DNA of 64,000 bases, taken from the NCBI RefSeq assembly GCF_022965805.1, contig NC_133116.1, positions 5,394,001 to 5,458,000 on the forward strand. Direction: 5' to 3'. Made by a program: the position numbers and the translations under genes. The stretch is from Primulina eburnea (Eukaryota; Streptophyta; Magnoliopsida; Lamiales; Gesneriaceae). This document shows, in pieces, positions 1-11,335 of this stretch. The notes under the pieces are model-generated. The model searched no databases. It worked only from the letters and a program-made list of their open reading frames with translations, and had not been told where the DNA came from. Position 1 is the stretch's first letter. The number at the start of each line of letters is the position of its first letter.

Positions 1-39
1 TTAATGAGTCATTTAAGATGTCTTTAGTATGAGAGATAC

Positions 40-1466
40 CTAAACCAAAGTAGTTCACTATTGCTGCTTCTGGCTGGAATTCTTCACCATGTGGCATTGC
101 AGGTGCAGCCATTCTTTTAGCCAGCTGGCATAATGGATTGGGTATCTTCTTGTGAGGGAGATCAACGTTATAGCTCCGCTGAACCAATATTAACGCTTTA
201 TAGGACATGAAGAACAGCAAATAATGTGTGCATGTCCATATGTATTATTCATAGAGAGCCGATCCCAATTTTATTACACAAGGCCAGCACAAATGCTATG
301 GAAAGATGGGGCAATCAATACGAGTATTGCACGGACATCAATCTAAGACTATGTAACATAGGAAGTGGAAATATGTAAAAACCGTATCATGACATATGGA
401 GTGAAAATAATTATGCATGAAAAAGAAATATTTCAACATGTAACTACAGTCATATAAAAGTGATCTCTGAGAATTTAAGACTGATTATCACATACGCTCT
501 GCACTACTAAGTATCCATTCAAATTAAATAGATGAATTATCAACAAAATTGGTTTACAAAAACAAAATTGATAAAAAGTTATAAACAGAAATATAAGAAA
601 GACTTTTAGCTTCACCTTGGACCAATCAAACTGCAAGCCAAGTGTGCTCCATCTCAACTTTCGCATCAACAAAGAAGCCTGTACCGACTTATATGCATCA
701 CTCCCAGACAATCGATCCATTTCCTCGACTAATTTCCATTTGGGGTTACCAGTCTCAGAATCGACACTATCAGGATCCTTCTCTTCAAACACCAATGCCT
801 CTCCTTGTGTAGCCGAAACAAATAAGTCCGGTATCGGCCCATAAATTGCATCGTGATTTGTTCTATTAGGGAATTGAGGAAAACTCGTCAAACCCTCCCT
901 TATCCATTGGCATTGCTCCTCAAGGCTCAATGCACTAGGAATAAAATAAAAACCTGCATACCTGACGAATTTCAGCAATTTGAGGGCAAAATTTACAACT
1001 TTTTTCATAACTTCGTTTATTCCATTCAGAAGAACTGATATATGTCATATCGTGAAAATCCAAAAAAAAATCACTATAGCAGAAATCCTGGCATACCTGG
1101 TCGATTTTTCAAGCAGAAAATAGGCCTATCGAAGTCACATTGTAACGCGGTAACTCCTTCCATAAGTTCATCATGGCAATTGTACTTGTCTAAAATTGAC
1201 TTGAAATCAATTACCTCGGATAAATCTACAGGTCTCGGTATCTTTTTCCTGGTATTACAATCAGATGAAAACCTCAAAACAGAACTAAAAAACATCACAT
1301 TCCAACATGGTTAGTCAAAACCCAGCAATAGAAAAACTACAGGTAAGAAGGTAATAAAAAAAAGTTCGTACTTTTTGGAGCTATCGTAATAAATCTTGTA
1401 TTTTTTCTCCGCTTTGCGAAAAGCTGTTCTCTCCGATTCTTCATTGATAACTTCTGAATCGTGCAT
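40..1466 (-). CDS. ALKBH1: ALKBH1-like Fe(II)/2-oxoglutarate dioxygenase, 3' end outside window
   Basis: Four exons on the minus strand: 1372-1466, 1097-1248, 616-953 and 40-178. Phases agree across all junctions and give about 241 residues from ATG at 1464-1466. AlkB proteins remove alkyl groups from nucleic acids using Fe(II) and 2-oxoglutarate. Recognised segments, in order, are FRKAEKKYK, PVDLSEVIDF, GFYFIPSALSLEEQCQWI, LLRKLRWSTLGLQFDW-like (here LMRKLRWSTLGLQFDW) and MPHGEEFQPEAAIVNYFGLG. These follow the order of plant ALKBH1 homologues. The exon holding the iron ligands (HxD and the distal His) and the 2-oxoglutarate Arg would lie left of base 1, so catalytic competence cannot be judged. 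The start is supported by family similarity at the N-terminus. The gene is divergent from the DUF493 gene at 1777. Family call is firm; the orthologue label is inference. Confidence 0.88.
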
Positions 1467-1572
1467 ATTAGGTGATTGATTGACTCTAATGGCTGAAAAA
1501 ATCTGAAATTTTATTTAATTTGTAATTTGGATTTTGGCTAGGGCTTATTTATTAGCTGAAAGACTATAAAAG

Positions 1573-1604
<32 letters not shown>

Positions 1605-1776
1605 TCGACAAAATGTAAGGGGCTCTGTGGTCTTTTCGACCGTAAACGTCCGTCTGCCTTTAGCCGACACGTACTGCTCATAGCAAAACAAATCGGTGCC
1701 CAAAATTTCCCAATTAGTAGGAACTCATACATATTTCATATAAACGTACTGTAATTTCTCCACCAAGATTTCAAAA
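1467..1776. promoter_or_regulatory. Divergent intergenic promoter region
   Basis: The 310 bases between the starts of the ALKBH1-like gene and the DUF493 gene must hold both 5' UTRs and core promoters, unless transcription starts inside a neighbour. The only clear sequence feature is a TTTA microsatellite at about 1573-1604. I see no convincing TATA box placed for both genes. Regulatory role is inferred from position only. Confidence 0.5.
1573..1604. repeat. (TTTA)n microsatellite
   Basis: About eight uninterrupted copies of a four-base unit lie inside the divergent promoter interval. Length polymorphism here could alter spacing between the two promoters. Confidence 0.9.
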
Positions 1777-4197
1777 ATGGCATGCAGAAGTATTCTCCGA
1801 AACGTTTTCTTGACAGAAATTTCAGAATCATCTCTGCCTTTACCTTTCGTGAGCAATTTTACACCAATCATTTCGGCCCACCAGAAAATATCGACGTTGA
1901 AACCAATTTGTGGCTGTAAAGCAGCAATATGTTCTAGGAACGAGGTTGCGGTATCTGCTAAAAGTTCTCAGTTTGCAAGAAATTGCGCAAATTTTGGAAG
2001 CGCATCTTCTTCTGGAGACGATTATGAGCAAGAACCACCTCAGGAAGCGGTGTTGAAGGCGATTTCAGGTGCATGTTTTGGCAAATTAACTTATTTTGGC
2101 AGCAAATAAATAAATATGGATTTTTTTTTCTTGTTCGAGTGGCGGCTGGGTGTTGCTTTTCTTGAGCAGCTTGTGCGCTTGTTTCACCTGTGGTGAGAAT
2201 GCTCAATTGCTAGAAAAATAGGGCTTGTGTGGAATTTAAGGGAAAATAGTTCGTTTAAAATATTCGAGGCATTTATTTGAGGAGTGCAATAGACTTTGCT
2301 GTGTTGTGCTTGCATTCTTTAATTTTACATAATAGAATTTGTATTTGAAAAGGGGTTTTTGAGTACATCTTTCAAAATTATCAGAAATTTCAAAGACAGA
2401 TGGAAGGGTCAGACAAACGACGAATGTAGTGATTGGGGGTACAGTTACCGATGATTCGACTAATGAATGGCTTGCTCTTGATCAAAAGGTATGCTCCATG
2501 CTATCTTGCCTACACCTTTTGTCAAAATTTTGTTTCGATTTCATGGGCGGAAACATATTCTCTGGATAAAGAAGACATTATTTAACCATTAATCTTCGAG
2601 ACACTTGCCATTCTGCTTCTTTGGTCTGTTCAGCTTTTTGAAATATTTTCGGCTGTCAAATATCTGTTTTCCTGCACAGGTAAATTCCTATCCAACAGTT
2701 CGAGGATTTACTGCCATCGGTACTGGGGGTGATGATTTTGTACATGCCATGGTTGTTGCTGTTGAATCGGTTATTCACAGGCCAATCCCAGAAGTAAGCA
2801 TCTCTCTTTTGTGATTTTTTACTGGAGTGTTAGGATGAGTCATATACTGAAGCAGAGTGCTAAAGGGAATGCCCCGTTTACTTCCATCCAAATGTGTTAT
2901 TCTATCCCGAAACAGTGAACGACTGTCGGTGATGAACTGCAGAAAAAGATAATCTTTTAGAAATTAATGTGCATGCATAGTAGGTAGATGCGGGAGGATG
3001 TAAGGTATCCTGTGACTCTGTTCCCACTGCTACCACAATCTTGGCACCATTTTATCTGTTCTTGGCACCTGTACTGGGACTTGTCATCATTTTTAGTGAA
3101 ACAGCATAAATTGCATGGGGAAAGCTTTTTTTAAACCTAAACTAGCGATGCTCTGTATAAATGGCTGAGCTCCATTATTTTCTTCGGCATTTCTCTGTCA
3201 GGCTTTATGACTCCGACTCTTTGTAGCACAAACTTATGTAGCACCTTCTGTTAACTGCAGAAACTTATGTAGCACCTCTAATTAAGATGTGGATTCCTAT
3301 CTGACTTCCTTCTGTTTCTTCTTTTCCTTGTATGGGAATTTGCAAATACATTATAGCCGAAGAAGCAGTCAGTTGTAGCTTTGGTTGCGTTACAATTAGA
3401 TTATGTTTTAAGCGGTTGAGTTGGATGATGACAGATTGGTCTTTGACATCACACGCTAATATCTTAATGTAAAAAAGAGACAAAAAATGTTTAATTCCCG
3501 GGCATTGTCAACGACATGTTGAAATAAGTCTATGTAGTATTGATACTGAGAGGATTTAGGTTTTGTGGTGTCTGATTTTCAGATGTTGAAAGAGGCTCAT
3601 AACTAGTACTTATTAAAGAACTGATTTTGATCTGATCAGCGAAATGTCGTCAGTTTCCCTCTTGGCTTCAGTTCTTCACTTTCTTAGCTAGGAATAAAAT
3701 ATCCTGCCTGTCCGAATGGATCTATAACATTTTGATGTGCAATTAGGCTTTTTTTTCGGTTGAAAACCCGATCATTTATCTGGATGGATCCCTTTTGTTT
3801 TTCTTCTCGGTATCTCATTATTGATCTCCAGTAGCTCTATTTTTTAATCATACATCTAAACAGTTTAAAACTTCTATCACTTGTATCCTTGACCAAAATT
3901 TTCGAATTTTAACCACAAAAGTTCTACACTTCTTCTTCGGGTACAGGGTCAAGTGAAACAGAAGATCTCATCAGGTGGCAAATATGTATCAGTGAACATT
4001 GGTCCTGTTCGAGTTGTTTCCAGCGAACAGGTGCTACCATCTCCTTCACTCTGGATCATTTCTACGCATGTTTACGTACACACACATGTATGTATATACG
4101 TCAGCATGCATGAATAACACAATCTATATGTGTTCTCCAGGTTCAAGCGGTGTACAATGCTATGAGACAAGACGAAAGGATGAAATACTTTTTGTAG
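1777..4197 (+). CDS. Plastid-type DUF493 (UPF0250/YbeD-like) protein
   Basis: Five exons: 1777-2068, 2385-2488, 2680-2793, 3947-4030 and 4141-4197. All junctions use GT..AG and the phases close exactly, giving 216 residues. The first ~65 residues are rich in Ser, Thr and Arg with few acidic residues, as in a chloroplast transit peptide. The C-terminal ~85 residues match the small alpha/beta DUF493 fold: YPTVRGFTAIGTGGDDFV, then a helix with VVAVESVIHR, KISSGGKYVSVNIGPV, and a final helix ending QDERMKYFL at the stop. Bacterial relatives (YbeD) resemble ACT-like regulatory domains; the plant function is not established. Intron 3 (2794-3946) is the longest. Start chosen as the first ATG of the targeting exon, supported by the usual length of plant homologues. 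Confidence 0.87.
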
Positions 4198-4823
4198 ATG
4201 TACTTCAATTATTTTTAAAAAAAATTCCTGGATACAAGCCTTCTCATTATTGTCCGTCACTTTTGCATATCAAGGCTCACTTTCAATCAATGGTTTAATT
4301 TTTCTAGCGAATGGATCATAGGCTTAAATCCACTACCGTTAGAGGAAAACCATTCCCAGCATTCAAAACGAAACTTTTTAAATATTTTAATATTATATTG
4401 TGCGATGTCAGCTGAAGCTACATAGTGAACTTATTCTTCAGACAAAACATTGGAGAGATGAAAACATATTAATAATGTGAAGCATGACTAGATTTTTGTT
4501 TGTAATTAGTAGCATCTTCTTGTTCTTTACAGATCAAGTTGAGAAAACTGAGCATGAATCCAAGCATGTGAGGGATTTTGTTCACATTGTTGTTATTCAT
4601 TACCAACCTAACCATTTTGACCAAGTTGTTTGACCCATTTTACTACACTTTTCACTGCCTTTCTTAAAGTTTCTTAATATTGCATATAGTTCTGAATTTA
4701 ATGTAATGTTTTAATTTATTTTTTTTAAAAAAATTACTATACGTAAAAATATATACAAACAAAACAATTATTTATATGTTCGCAACGGTTAATGAGATTT
4801 TACAATCGAAGTAAAAATATGTT
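4198..4823. other. Gene-free stretch, nothing recognised
   Basis: AT-rich sequence downstream of the DUF493 gene, presumably including its 3' UTR. No supported ORF, RNA gene or structured repeat was found. Confidence 0.6.
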
Positions 4824-4977
4824 TGAGATGGTCTCACGGTTCGTATTTTATAAGATCGATATTTATTTAGATCATCTATGAAAAAATATTATTTTTTATG
4901 TTAAGAGTATTACTTTTAATGAGAATATCGGTAGGGTTGGCCCGTCTCAGAGATAAAGATTTGTGAGACCGTCTCAA
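4824..4977 (-). repeat. GAGACGGTCTCAC MITE family, copy a
   Basis: About 155 bp bounded by inverted termini (TGAGATGGTCTCACG at the left, TGTGAGACCGTCTCA at the right), with the family core (poly-AT tract, ATATCGGTAGGGTTG, CCCGTCTCA). Strand is set relative to copies at 18406 and 18622, to which this one is inverted. Small size, inverted ends and lack of coding potential fit a MITE. Confidence 0.75.
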
Positions 4978-5570
4978 AAAACATCTACTCTACAATTGAG
5001 ATATCATTCCTACCACGAGTCATTATTGGTTCCTACAATTGAGATGTTATTCTTACTAAAAGTTATCATTGGTCCAAACACGTTTAGGTGACAAAAGAAA
5101 ATTGTAAAATAACGTGTCCTCTAAATAAAATACTTAATATTTCATTGGCTGATAGCATAATTCTGCTCGAATTCTGAAGATGCTTCCGATCGATTAATAA
5201 TTGAACCTATACTATAAAATTTATTTGTAAAAGGGCATCAATTTTCTTAGTCTATATTACTAAAAAAAAAAATCCTATTTTGTTGGTGCAACAAATTTCA
5301 ACAATGGGTAGGCCCAAACCCTTCTCTTTTAACGGTAATCACTTGCTTAAATTGTCACCATCTCTAATGACAATGATTTAGGTGCTAACTCGTCATCATT
5401 ATTAAATATTATCAAGATTAATAAATAAACTGAAACCACTTGTCCTTTTTTTATTCGATTTATTTCTTAATTTTTGTTTATTAATCACGAACTTGATGGA
5501 TGAATACTCGTAGGCACAAGTCTTAGTCAATTTTATGCTAAAAATTCAATGTATTTAAGGCAAAAATTTG

Positions 5571-5728
5571 TGTGAGACGATCTCACATATTGTATTTGTG
5601 ATACAGATCTCTTATTTGGGTTATCAATGAAAAAATATTAATTTTTATGCTAAGAGTATTAATTTTTATTGTGAATATGAGTAGGATTGACCCGTCTCAC
5701 AGATTAAGATCCGTAAGACGGTCTCACA
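5571..5728 (-). repeat. GAGACGGTCTCAC MITE family, copy b
   Basis: About 158 bp from TGTGAGACGATCTCACA to GTAAGACGGTCTCACA. It carries the same internal order as copy a, including GAATATGAGTAGGATTGACC and CCCGTCTCACAGATTAAGAT. No coding potential. Confidence 0.8.
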
Positions 5729-5936
5729 TGAGATTCACTCATTTAATTAGTGATTTGTCACATTTCAAATCGAACTTATGATAAATAAGAGAGAAAATCT
5801 TCTGCCATTTTTTTGTGATATTTTATGTTATAATAATTGATTGCCATATATAGCAGTTTTCAACCGATTTTTAAATGCTTCGTATCACAAATTTGTCGCA
5901 CCAATACAAACTCTATACCTGATTGAGTGAGTCTTA

Positions 5937-6000
5937 TGTGAGACCGTCTCCCGTGAGACAGGTCAACCCTACCCATATTCACAATAAAAAATAATACTCT
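5937..6000 (+). repeat. GAGACGGTCTCAC MITE family, copy c, cut by assembly gap
   Basis: The left half of a family member (TGTGAGACCGTCTCCCGTGA, then GTCAACCCTACCCATATTCA) runs directly into the N block. The missing right half probably lies in the gap. Confidence 0.75.
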
Positions 6001-6100
6001 NNNNNNNNNNNNNNNNNNNNNNNNNNNNNNNNNNNNNNNNNNNNNNNNNNNNNNNNNNNNNNNNNNNNNNNNNNNNNNNNNNNNNNNNNNNNNNNNNNNN
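6001..6100. other. Assembly gap (100 N)
   Basis: Exactly 100 unknown bases, the usual placeholder size, so true length is unknown. It sits between a MITE half-copy and a long TA microsatellite, both plausible causes of assembly failure. Confidence 0.99.
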
Positions 6101-6178
6101 TCAAAGTATAAAAAATTATGATAAATAATATTATGTTTGTTTTGATTATGAAACTTTGGGAAGCAATTATAAAGTGAA

Positions 6179-6180
<2 letters not shown>

Positions 6181-6242
<62 letters not shown>
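6181..6242. repeat. (TA)n microsatellite
   Basis: About 31 uninterrupted TA units. Apparent ORFs across it are artefacts. Confidence 0.97.
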
Positions 6243-6247
<5 letters not shown>

Positions 6248-6535
6248 TTTAATATAATAATGTTAAATTCCAAACTGTATTAGTCAATTTTCAAGTTCCG
6301 ATCACACAATCTAACAGACAAGATCATAATTCCACTCACAAATTTGACGTGTGTAGCTTTGTATCCTTTCTAAGCTGCCATTGATTCTTTCTGGAGAAAA
6401 ACAAAACATTGGGATGCTAATTGGTCCATTTTCAAACTACACTTTTTTGGTTCTTTTACTGTGAAAAAAAGTTGTAGAGAAGACACAAATATAATATATA
6501 TATATATACATATATATACATATAAATATATAATA

Positions 6536-6950
6536 TATAGGAGTGGGAGAAATATCGAATTTTTGGTATATTTAAATTATCTTATCGAAAAATATCGAAT
6601 TTTTGGTATACTCAATATTTCAGTACGATACGATAACGGTATTAAATTCCAAAAATACGATATATGCCAGAATATCGAGAAAATATATAAATTTTTTAAA
6701 ATATATTTTAAAACAATAAATTTATAAAAATTTAATAATGTAAGGTTTTTTTTGATATAAAACGATATATATCAATATCGTACCGAGATCATGATATAAC
6801 GTACAATTTCGATATAATTGATATGTTAGTCATATATATCAAAAATTTCGATATATTGATTATGATATAAAATTTACTTATATCGTAATTATCGATATAA
6901 TATATGATATAGAATTTTTAGATGATACGATATAACCTAGTATAGAATGA
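6536..6950. repeat. Region of iterated CGATAT / ATATCGAAT motifs
   Basis: Motifs such as AATATCGAATTTTTGGTATA (twice near 6550-6610), CGATATAT and ATATCGATAT recur on both strands for about 400 bp. This resembles the iterated-motif interiors of hAT-type MITEs elsewhere in the window, for example at 7439. The left edge reads TAGGAGTGGGA, compatible with such a terminus, but I find no matching right terminus or target duplication, so limits are approximate. Confidence 0.5.
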
Positions 6951-7214
6951 TAGAGAATTAATCATGTAGAGGAGAACAATAATGTCTTGTCGGTAATATT
7001 TTGAAAGGCGCTGGTAAACATTAATGAATGTTACATGAGCATGCCACCTTCATCCTTGGCACGGTCCACGTCCACGTGGGTTGTCGTTTCTTCTGTACAT
7101 TGTGTTTCTTTTTCCGTTTGGTATTGTATACGGCCTTCGTGAGGAAATCTCGTACGAAAAGAGAGAGACTGTAATAACATTTATAAATGAAAAATCAAAT
7201 ATCTCGTTGGATTA

Positions 7215-7255
7215 AACGGTCTCACGAATTTTTATTCGTATGATAGATCAACTCT
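7215..7255 (+). repeat. GAGACGGTCTCAC MITE family, terminal fragment (copy d)
   Basis: AACGGTCTCACGAATTTTTA followed by a degenerate version of the next family segment, after which similarity stops. A truncated copy. Confidence 0.5.
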
Positions 7256-7438
7256 AAAAGAATGTTGTTGATCATAAACGAACATGAAATAAAATACGAT
7301 ATGTATATCATAAATTAATGTTGTACTCAGATGTTGTCAATACAGCACACAACATGAAGCATAAATTAATTATTTACACACGCGTAAACTTTAATAACCA
7401 GAATAAGACATATTAAATTATGCACAAGTACTTGTGCA

Positions 7439-8007
7439 TAGAGGTGAGCAAGATTTCGGTTAAACCGAATTAACCGACCGAACCGAACCAACTCGGAAAT
7501 TCGGTTCGGTTATTTCGGAAATTCGGTTTTCAAATTTAAAAAATTCGGTTATATCGGTTAATTCGATTCGGTTACGGTTTTCAAAATTTTTAAATCAATT
7601 AATCGAGTTAACCGATATAATAAATATTATTATTTAATAATTTTTTATTATTTATCAATTTTTATATATTTTTTTATTTTTAATTTTAAATCGATATAAT
7701 ATGTATCAATTGTGTTTAAACAAAACTTATACATTTGTGATGTGTGTGTTTTTATGTTTTTATGTATTTGTGTAGATTGTAGTATTCAAGAAAAATTATA
7801 TATAATTAAAGTTAAACCATAATTTTTTTAAAAAAACTAATCGGTTAATTCGGTAACCGACCGAATTAATCGATTTTAATTTGGTTCGGTTTTCATCAGT
7901 TATGAAAAATAATTCGGTCGGTTCGGTTATGGAAAAATATTTCGGTTCGGTTCGACTATGGCTAATTCGATTCGATCGGTAACCGAATAGACCGAATGCT
8001 CACCCTA
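7439..8007. mobile_element. hAT-type MITE with CGGTT-rich interior and 8-bp TSD
   Basis: A 569-bp element. Its ends are TAGAGGTGAGCA and, read inward from the right, TAGGGTGAGCA. It is flanked by a perfect 8-bp duplication CTTGTGCA at 7431-7438 and 8008-8015. Eight-base target duplications and TA/CA-starting termini with GTGAGC-like motifs are typical of hAT elements. Both subterminal regions are crowded with TTCGGTT / AACCGAA words, which point outward from each end and could serve as transposase-binding repeats (inference). No coding capacity, so it is non-autonomous. Confidence 0.88.
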
Positions 8008-8015
8008 CTTGTGCA

Positions 8016-9224
8016 CTTCAGTGCAAAAATTCACTAAAAAAAATATGTAAATCGTTTACACGTAACAATATTAGTGATATTAACAAATCCATATTCCTTG
8101 ACACTACGAGGAATTAAAATATATCAAAAACTCAAACTAAAGACTAGATGTATAAAACAAAAATCGTATTGCTTATAATCAAACTGAACCACTCTTCACC
8201 CAACACTTCACGCAGTGTTATTCTTGAGTGTCGTAAACATTAATCAGCAATATGGTAAATATGTGAATCAATCACACAAATTCTTTACAATAGAATATTC
8301 AATTATGAACTTTGTGTATGCTCAAAAAGATTATAGCAGCTGCACACACCTTTTCTTCGAATATTTCCTCATATTTTGACTTAATTATCTTCCCATAAAA
8401 ATTAATCCTTATATGATACTAATATTACACTTTTGTTTTTTTTTTTAATTTCAACAAACATTTATATTTTTATTTTTTCTTATTTCAACCATTCAAATAT
8501 CAATTTAGTCTCTCCATAATTTGTCAAATTTCACTTTACTTCATTGATAATAATAAAAAAGATTATACACACACGCATCACGTGTGCAGAGTAACTAATT
8601 TAGACTAACCAGCACACGTCCTAAATTCCAACGAAAATGAAACAAACCCACAAACAAAAGAACCTTAAATATCGAAAAAATTAATTACAGTAAATTTGTA
8701 GATGGAAGAGACGATGAGGAGCAGACCCCACTCGAGCCCGGCTCGTGGTTGATATGACATAGGCGTCTAGCCATCTACCTACTACAATAATAATTGTAAG
8801 CGCAAAAGTAGACCACCCCACACCTCCATTTGTTGATTTAACCTTTCGAATACACCACTATAAATACCCAACGTTTAAAATACGTACGTGGCTAGGGAAA
8901 ATAAAATAAAATATGGATCGAGTAATTATTTTCATTTTTTAGAATAAGTAATAAATATTTCTACAGGGTTAATTTGATACATACCATATTAATAATAATA
9001 ATAATGTTATTTACTACGTTACTACGTGGTTTACTTATACATATCAAACCGTAGCGATTCCGAGTTTTTACATTATTAAAAAAATAAATACAATAATAAT
9101 AATGTTATGAAAAATGCATCTTATACCCTTTCAGTACGTCGACGTAGGGACATATATACATTTCGAACATTTATTCTTTGTACGGACCATTAAAAACATC
9201 TGTTACAAAAAGTTTAAGCACACA

Positions 9225-9228
<4 letters not shown>
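8016..9228. other. Gene-free stretch with a lone promoter-like TATA
   Basis: AT-rich with no supported ORF. CACTATAAATACCCAACG near 8857 looks like a plant core promoter, but no coding sequence follows within 400 bases. It may belong to a lost gene or be chance. Confidence 0.5.

Positions 9229-9292
<64 letters not shown>
9229..9292. repeat. (AT)n microsatellite
   Basis: About 32 uninterrupted AT units. Confidence 0.97.
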
Positions 9293-9294
<2 letters not shown>

Positions 9295-9554
9295 TAGTTT
9301 GGAAAACGCATACTTTCCGCAAAATTGATCATCCGTAGGCCCTTGTCCTCGCATACATCGCAATTCGCAAATATACTCTTTATCAAATGTCGACTCGCCT
9401 CAATTTGCCTGAAAAATGTTTGAAAATATATACAAGCCCATATAATTAACAAAATTTCCCGCATGCACTACATTTATTAAAAATTATATGGAATTTATCT
9501 ATGTATGTAGGTAGACATTTAATGAGATTGGGGCATCGGTTCTTGATGCTAGCA

Positions 9555-10723
9555 TGTATTATGAGAACCCGAATTTCCAGTATTTCAATAGCAATGCAAA
9601 ATTTCCAGCAGAAGATAATATTTCAGAAGCTGGCATTTTTCCAGCAGACATGTATTTTTCCAGCAGACAGAATCCAACAGCAGAAGAGCGAGAAAGCAGC
9701 AGACAGTTACTGATTCAGCTTGGACTTGTAACTGAAGCATTCAAAATGGAATCAAGGCTGATAAATGCAGATTATGACCATTAATAGGGAGCCTAACAGT
9801 CAGATTTCGACCTATAAATAACACTCTCCAGTCTCTAAAATTGGTGTTACACAAATCTTGAGTTATCTCTTGAATTTTCGAGTTAAGAGGGTGCTGAATT
9901 TCGAGCAGTAGAAACCAGTAGCGAGAGAAAGCATATTTCCAGACTTCAACCGAAACATCTAAGCAAATTACTGTAAGTGGGCTTATGTATAAATATCTTG
10001 AAACCCGTTTGATGATTTTTGTTTTGAAGCAAAGTATATTCTCGATTTCTGATTTTGAAGCACCGAAACTTAGTGAACTAATGGTAGAAATATATATTCT
10101 GAACATTACTGAATTCTGATCACTGATTACTGGCCTCACCCCTTAGAGGAGAGAACATATAGGGGACTGATATCAGTTTAGCCATGAAATTCACGAACGT
10201 GCTTAGTGCTTATTTGATAAACTTCTGATTTCCGACTACTGAATACCGATTACTGATTTCTGAACACTGAATACTGATTTCTGTTATGAAAATAAGAATT
10301 TCTGTATATTTTCGTATTAGTGTTCTGTATGAAAACGATTTCGAAATTGGGAGTTATTCCCGCCCCCGCTTACTGAGTGACAACCATATCACTCACCCAC
10401 CAAAACATCTCAGATAAGAACGATGAAGAAAGGCTAGAAGAAGAGTAGCAGATCCAGTTCTGGGGCTGATGAAGAAGATTGCTAATTCTCAGTTTTATTT
10501 ATGTTGTTTTCCGCTGCGTCTGTAAGACATTGTGATGTCTGGGTTGTTTTACATTTCCGCTGTAAAACATTAATTATCCGAGTTTGTATCAGACATTGAA
10601 ATATTCATTATTTATGAATAAAAGGCCGGTTTCTGAATTTCGTACTTCCGAGGCTTGTTGTTTTCGAATGTAGTTTTGAGAGCAACGCCGGTGTCAACCA
10701 ACCCCCGTTCCGGGGCGTGACAT
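9555..10723 (+). mobile_element. Probable solo LTR (Gypsy-type length)
   Basis: About 1.17 kb without coding capacity. It starts TGTATTATGAGAACCCGAAT and ends CCCGTTCCGGGGCGTGACA. Internal order fits an LTR on the plus strand: a purine-rich U3 with repeated TTTCCAGCAGA words, TATA-like CCTATAAATAACAC near 9811, and a polyadenylation signal GAATAAAAGGCC near 10616. GCATG occurs on both flanks (9552-9556 and 10724-10728), which would be a 5-bp duplication if the ends are shifted by one or two bases from TG..CA. No internal region or second LTR is present. Exact ends are uncertain. Confidence 0.65.
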
Positions 10724-10739
10724 GCATGACAGCGATGTT

Positions 10740-11335
10740 AAGATATTGTTTACGTTTAAATTGTGCTTTATCCTTAAATTTATTAAGATTATATACATTT
10801 ACAAGATAGACCAGTTAAAGAATTGATGACCACTCCATTGTTCTACAGGGAATAGGAAAAAGGCAAAAGGAAAAAAGAAGAAGCAAACATGGCAACCAAT
10901 CACATTTATGTAGCTTCAGTTTATTAATTAGATTTACATCGATTATTTATATCATTCATGAAACTATTAAATGATGGATAAATAACGATGAAGATATATG
11001 TTTGAAAAAAAAAAAAGATAGTACATATCCATAGATGTTCAGGTCAATTTACTATCAGCCTTGCCTTGTTAACTCCGACACCAACCTATAACTACGTACC
11101 TACATCCATTAGCAAAATAAATTAGCAAAATAAATTAGTAATATAATACCATTCATATTTAGGTCTGCCAATATTAACAAGTACATTTATAAAGAAGTCT
11201 CCTAGGGTTAATTTATTTCTGTGTGTGTGTGTGTGTGTCACATATATTGTACATATATAACAATTTAAAAGCTGCTTTTTCTTTCAGGTGCACAATATAT
11301 ATATGTTGTATAATAACACGTCCATATATACCAAC
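10740..11335. other. Gene-free stretch 3' of the WRKY gene
   Basis: Only simple repeats are visible, including a short (GT)n run at about 11220-11238. It probably holds the WRKY 3' UTR near its right edge. Confidence 0.6.

Noticed and set aside
5860..6273. Long minus-strand ORF through the N gap and TA repeat
   Set aside because: Made of unknown bases and microsatellite; no family signal.
9114..9464. ORFs on both strands over the AT microsatellite
   Set aside because: Ile-Tyr repeats are translation of (AT)n.
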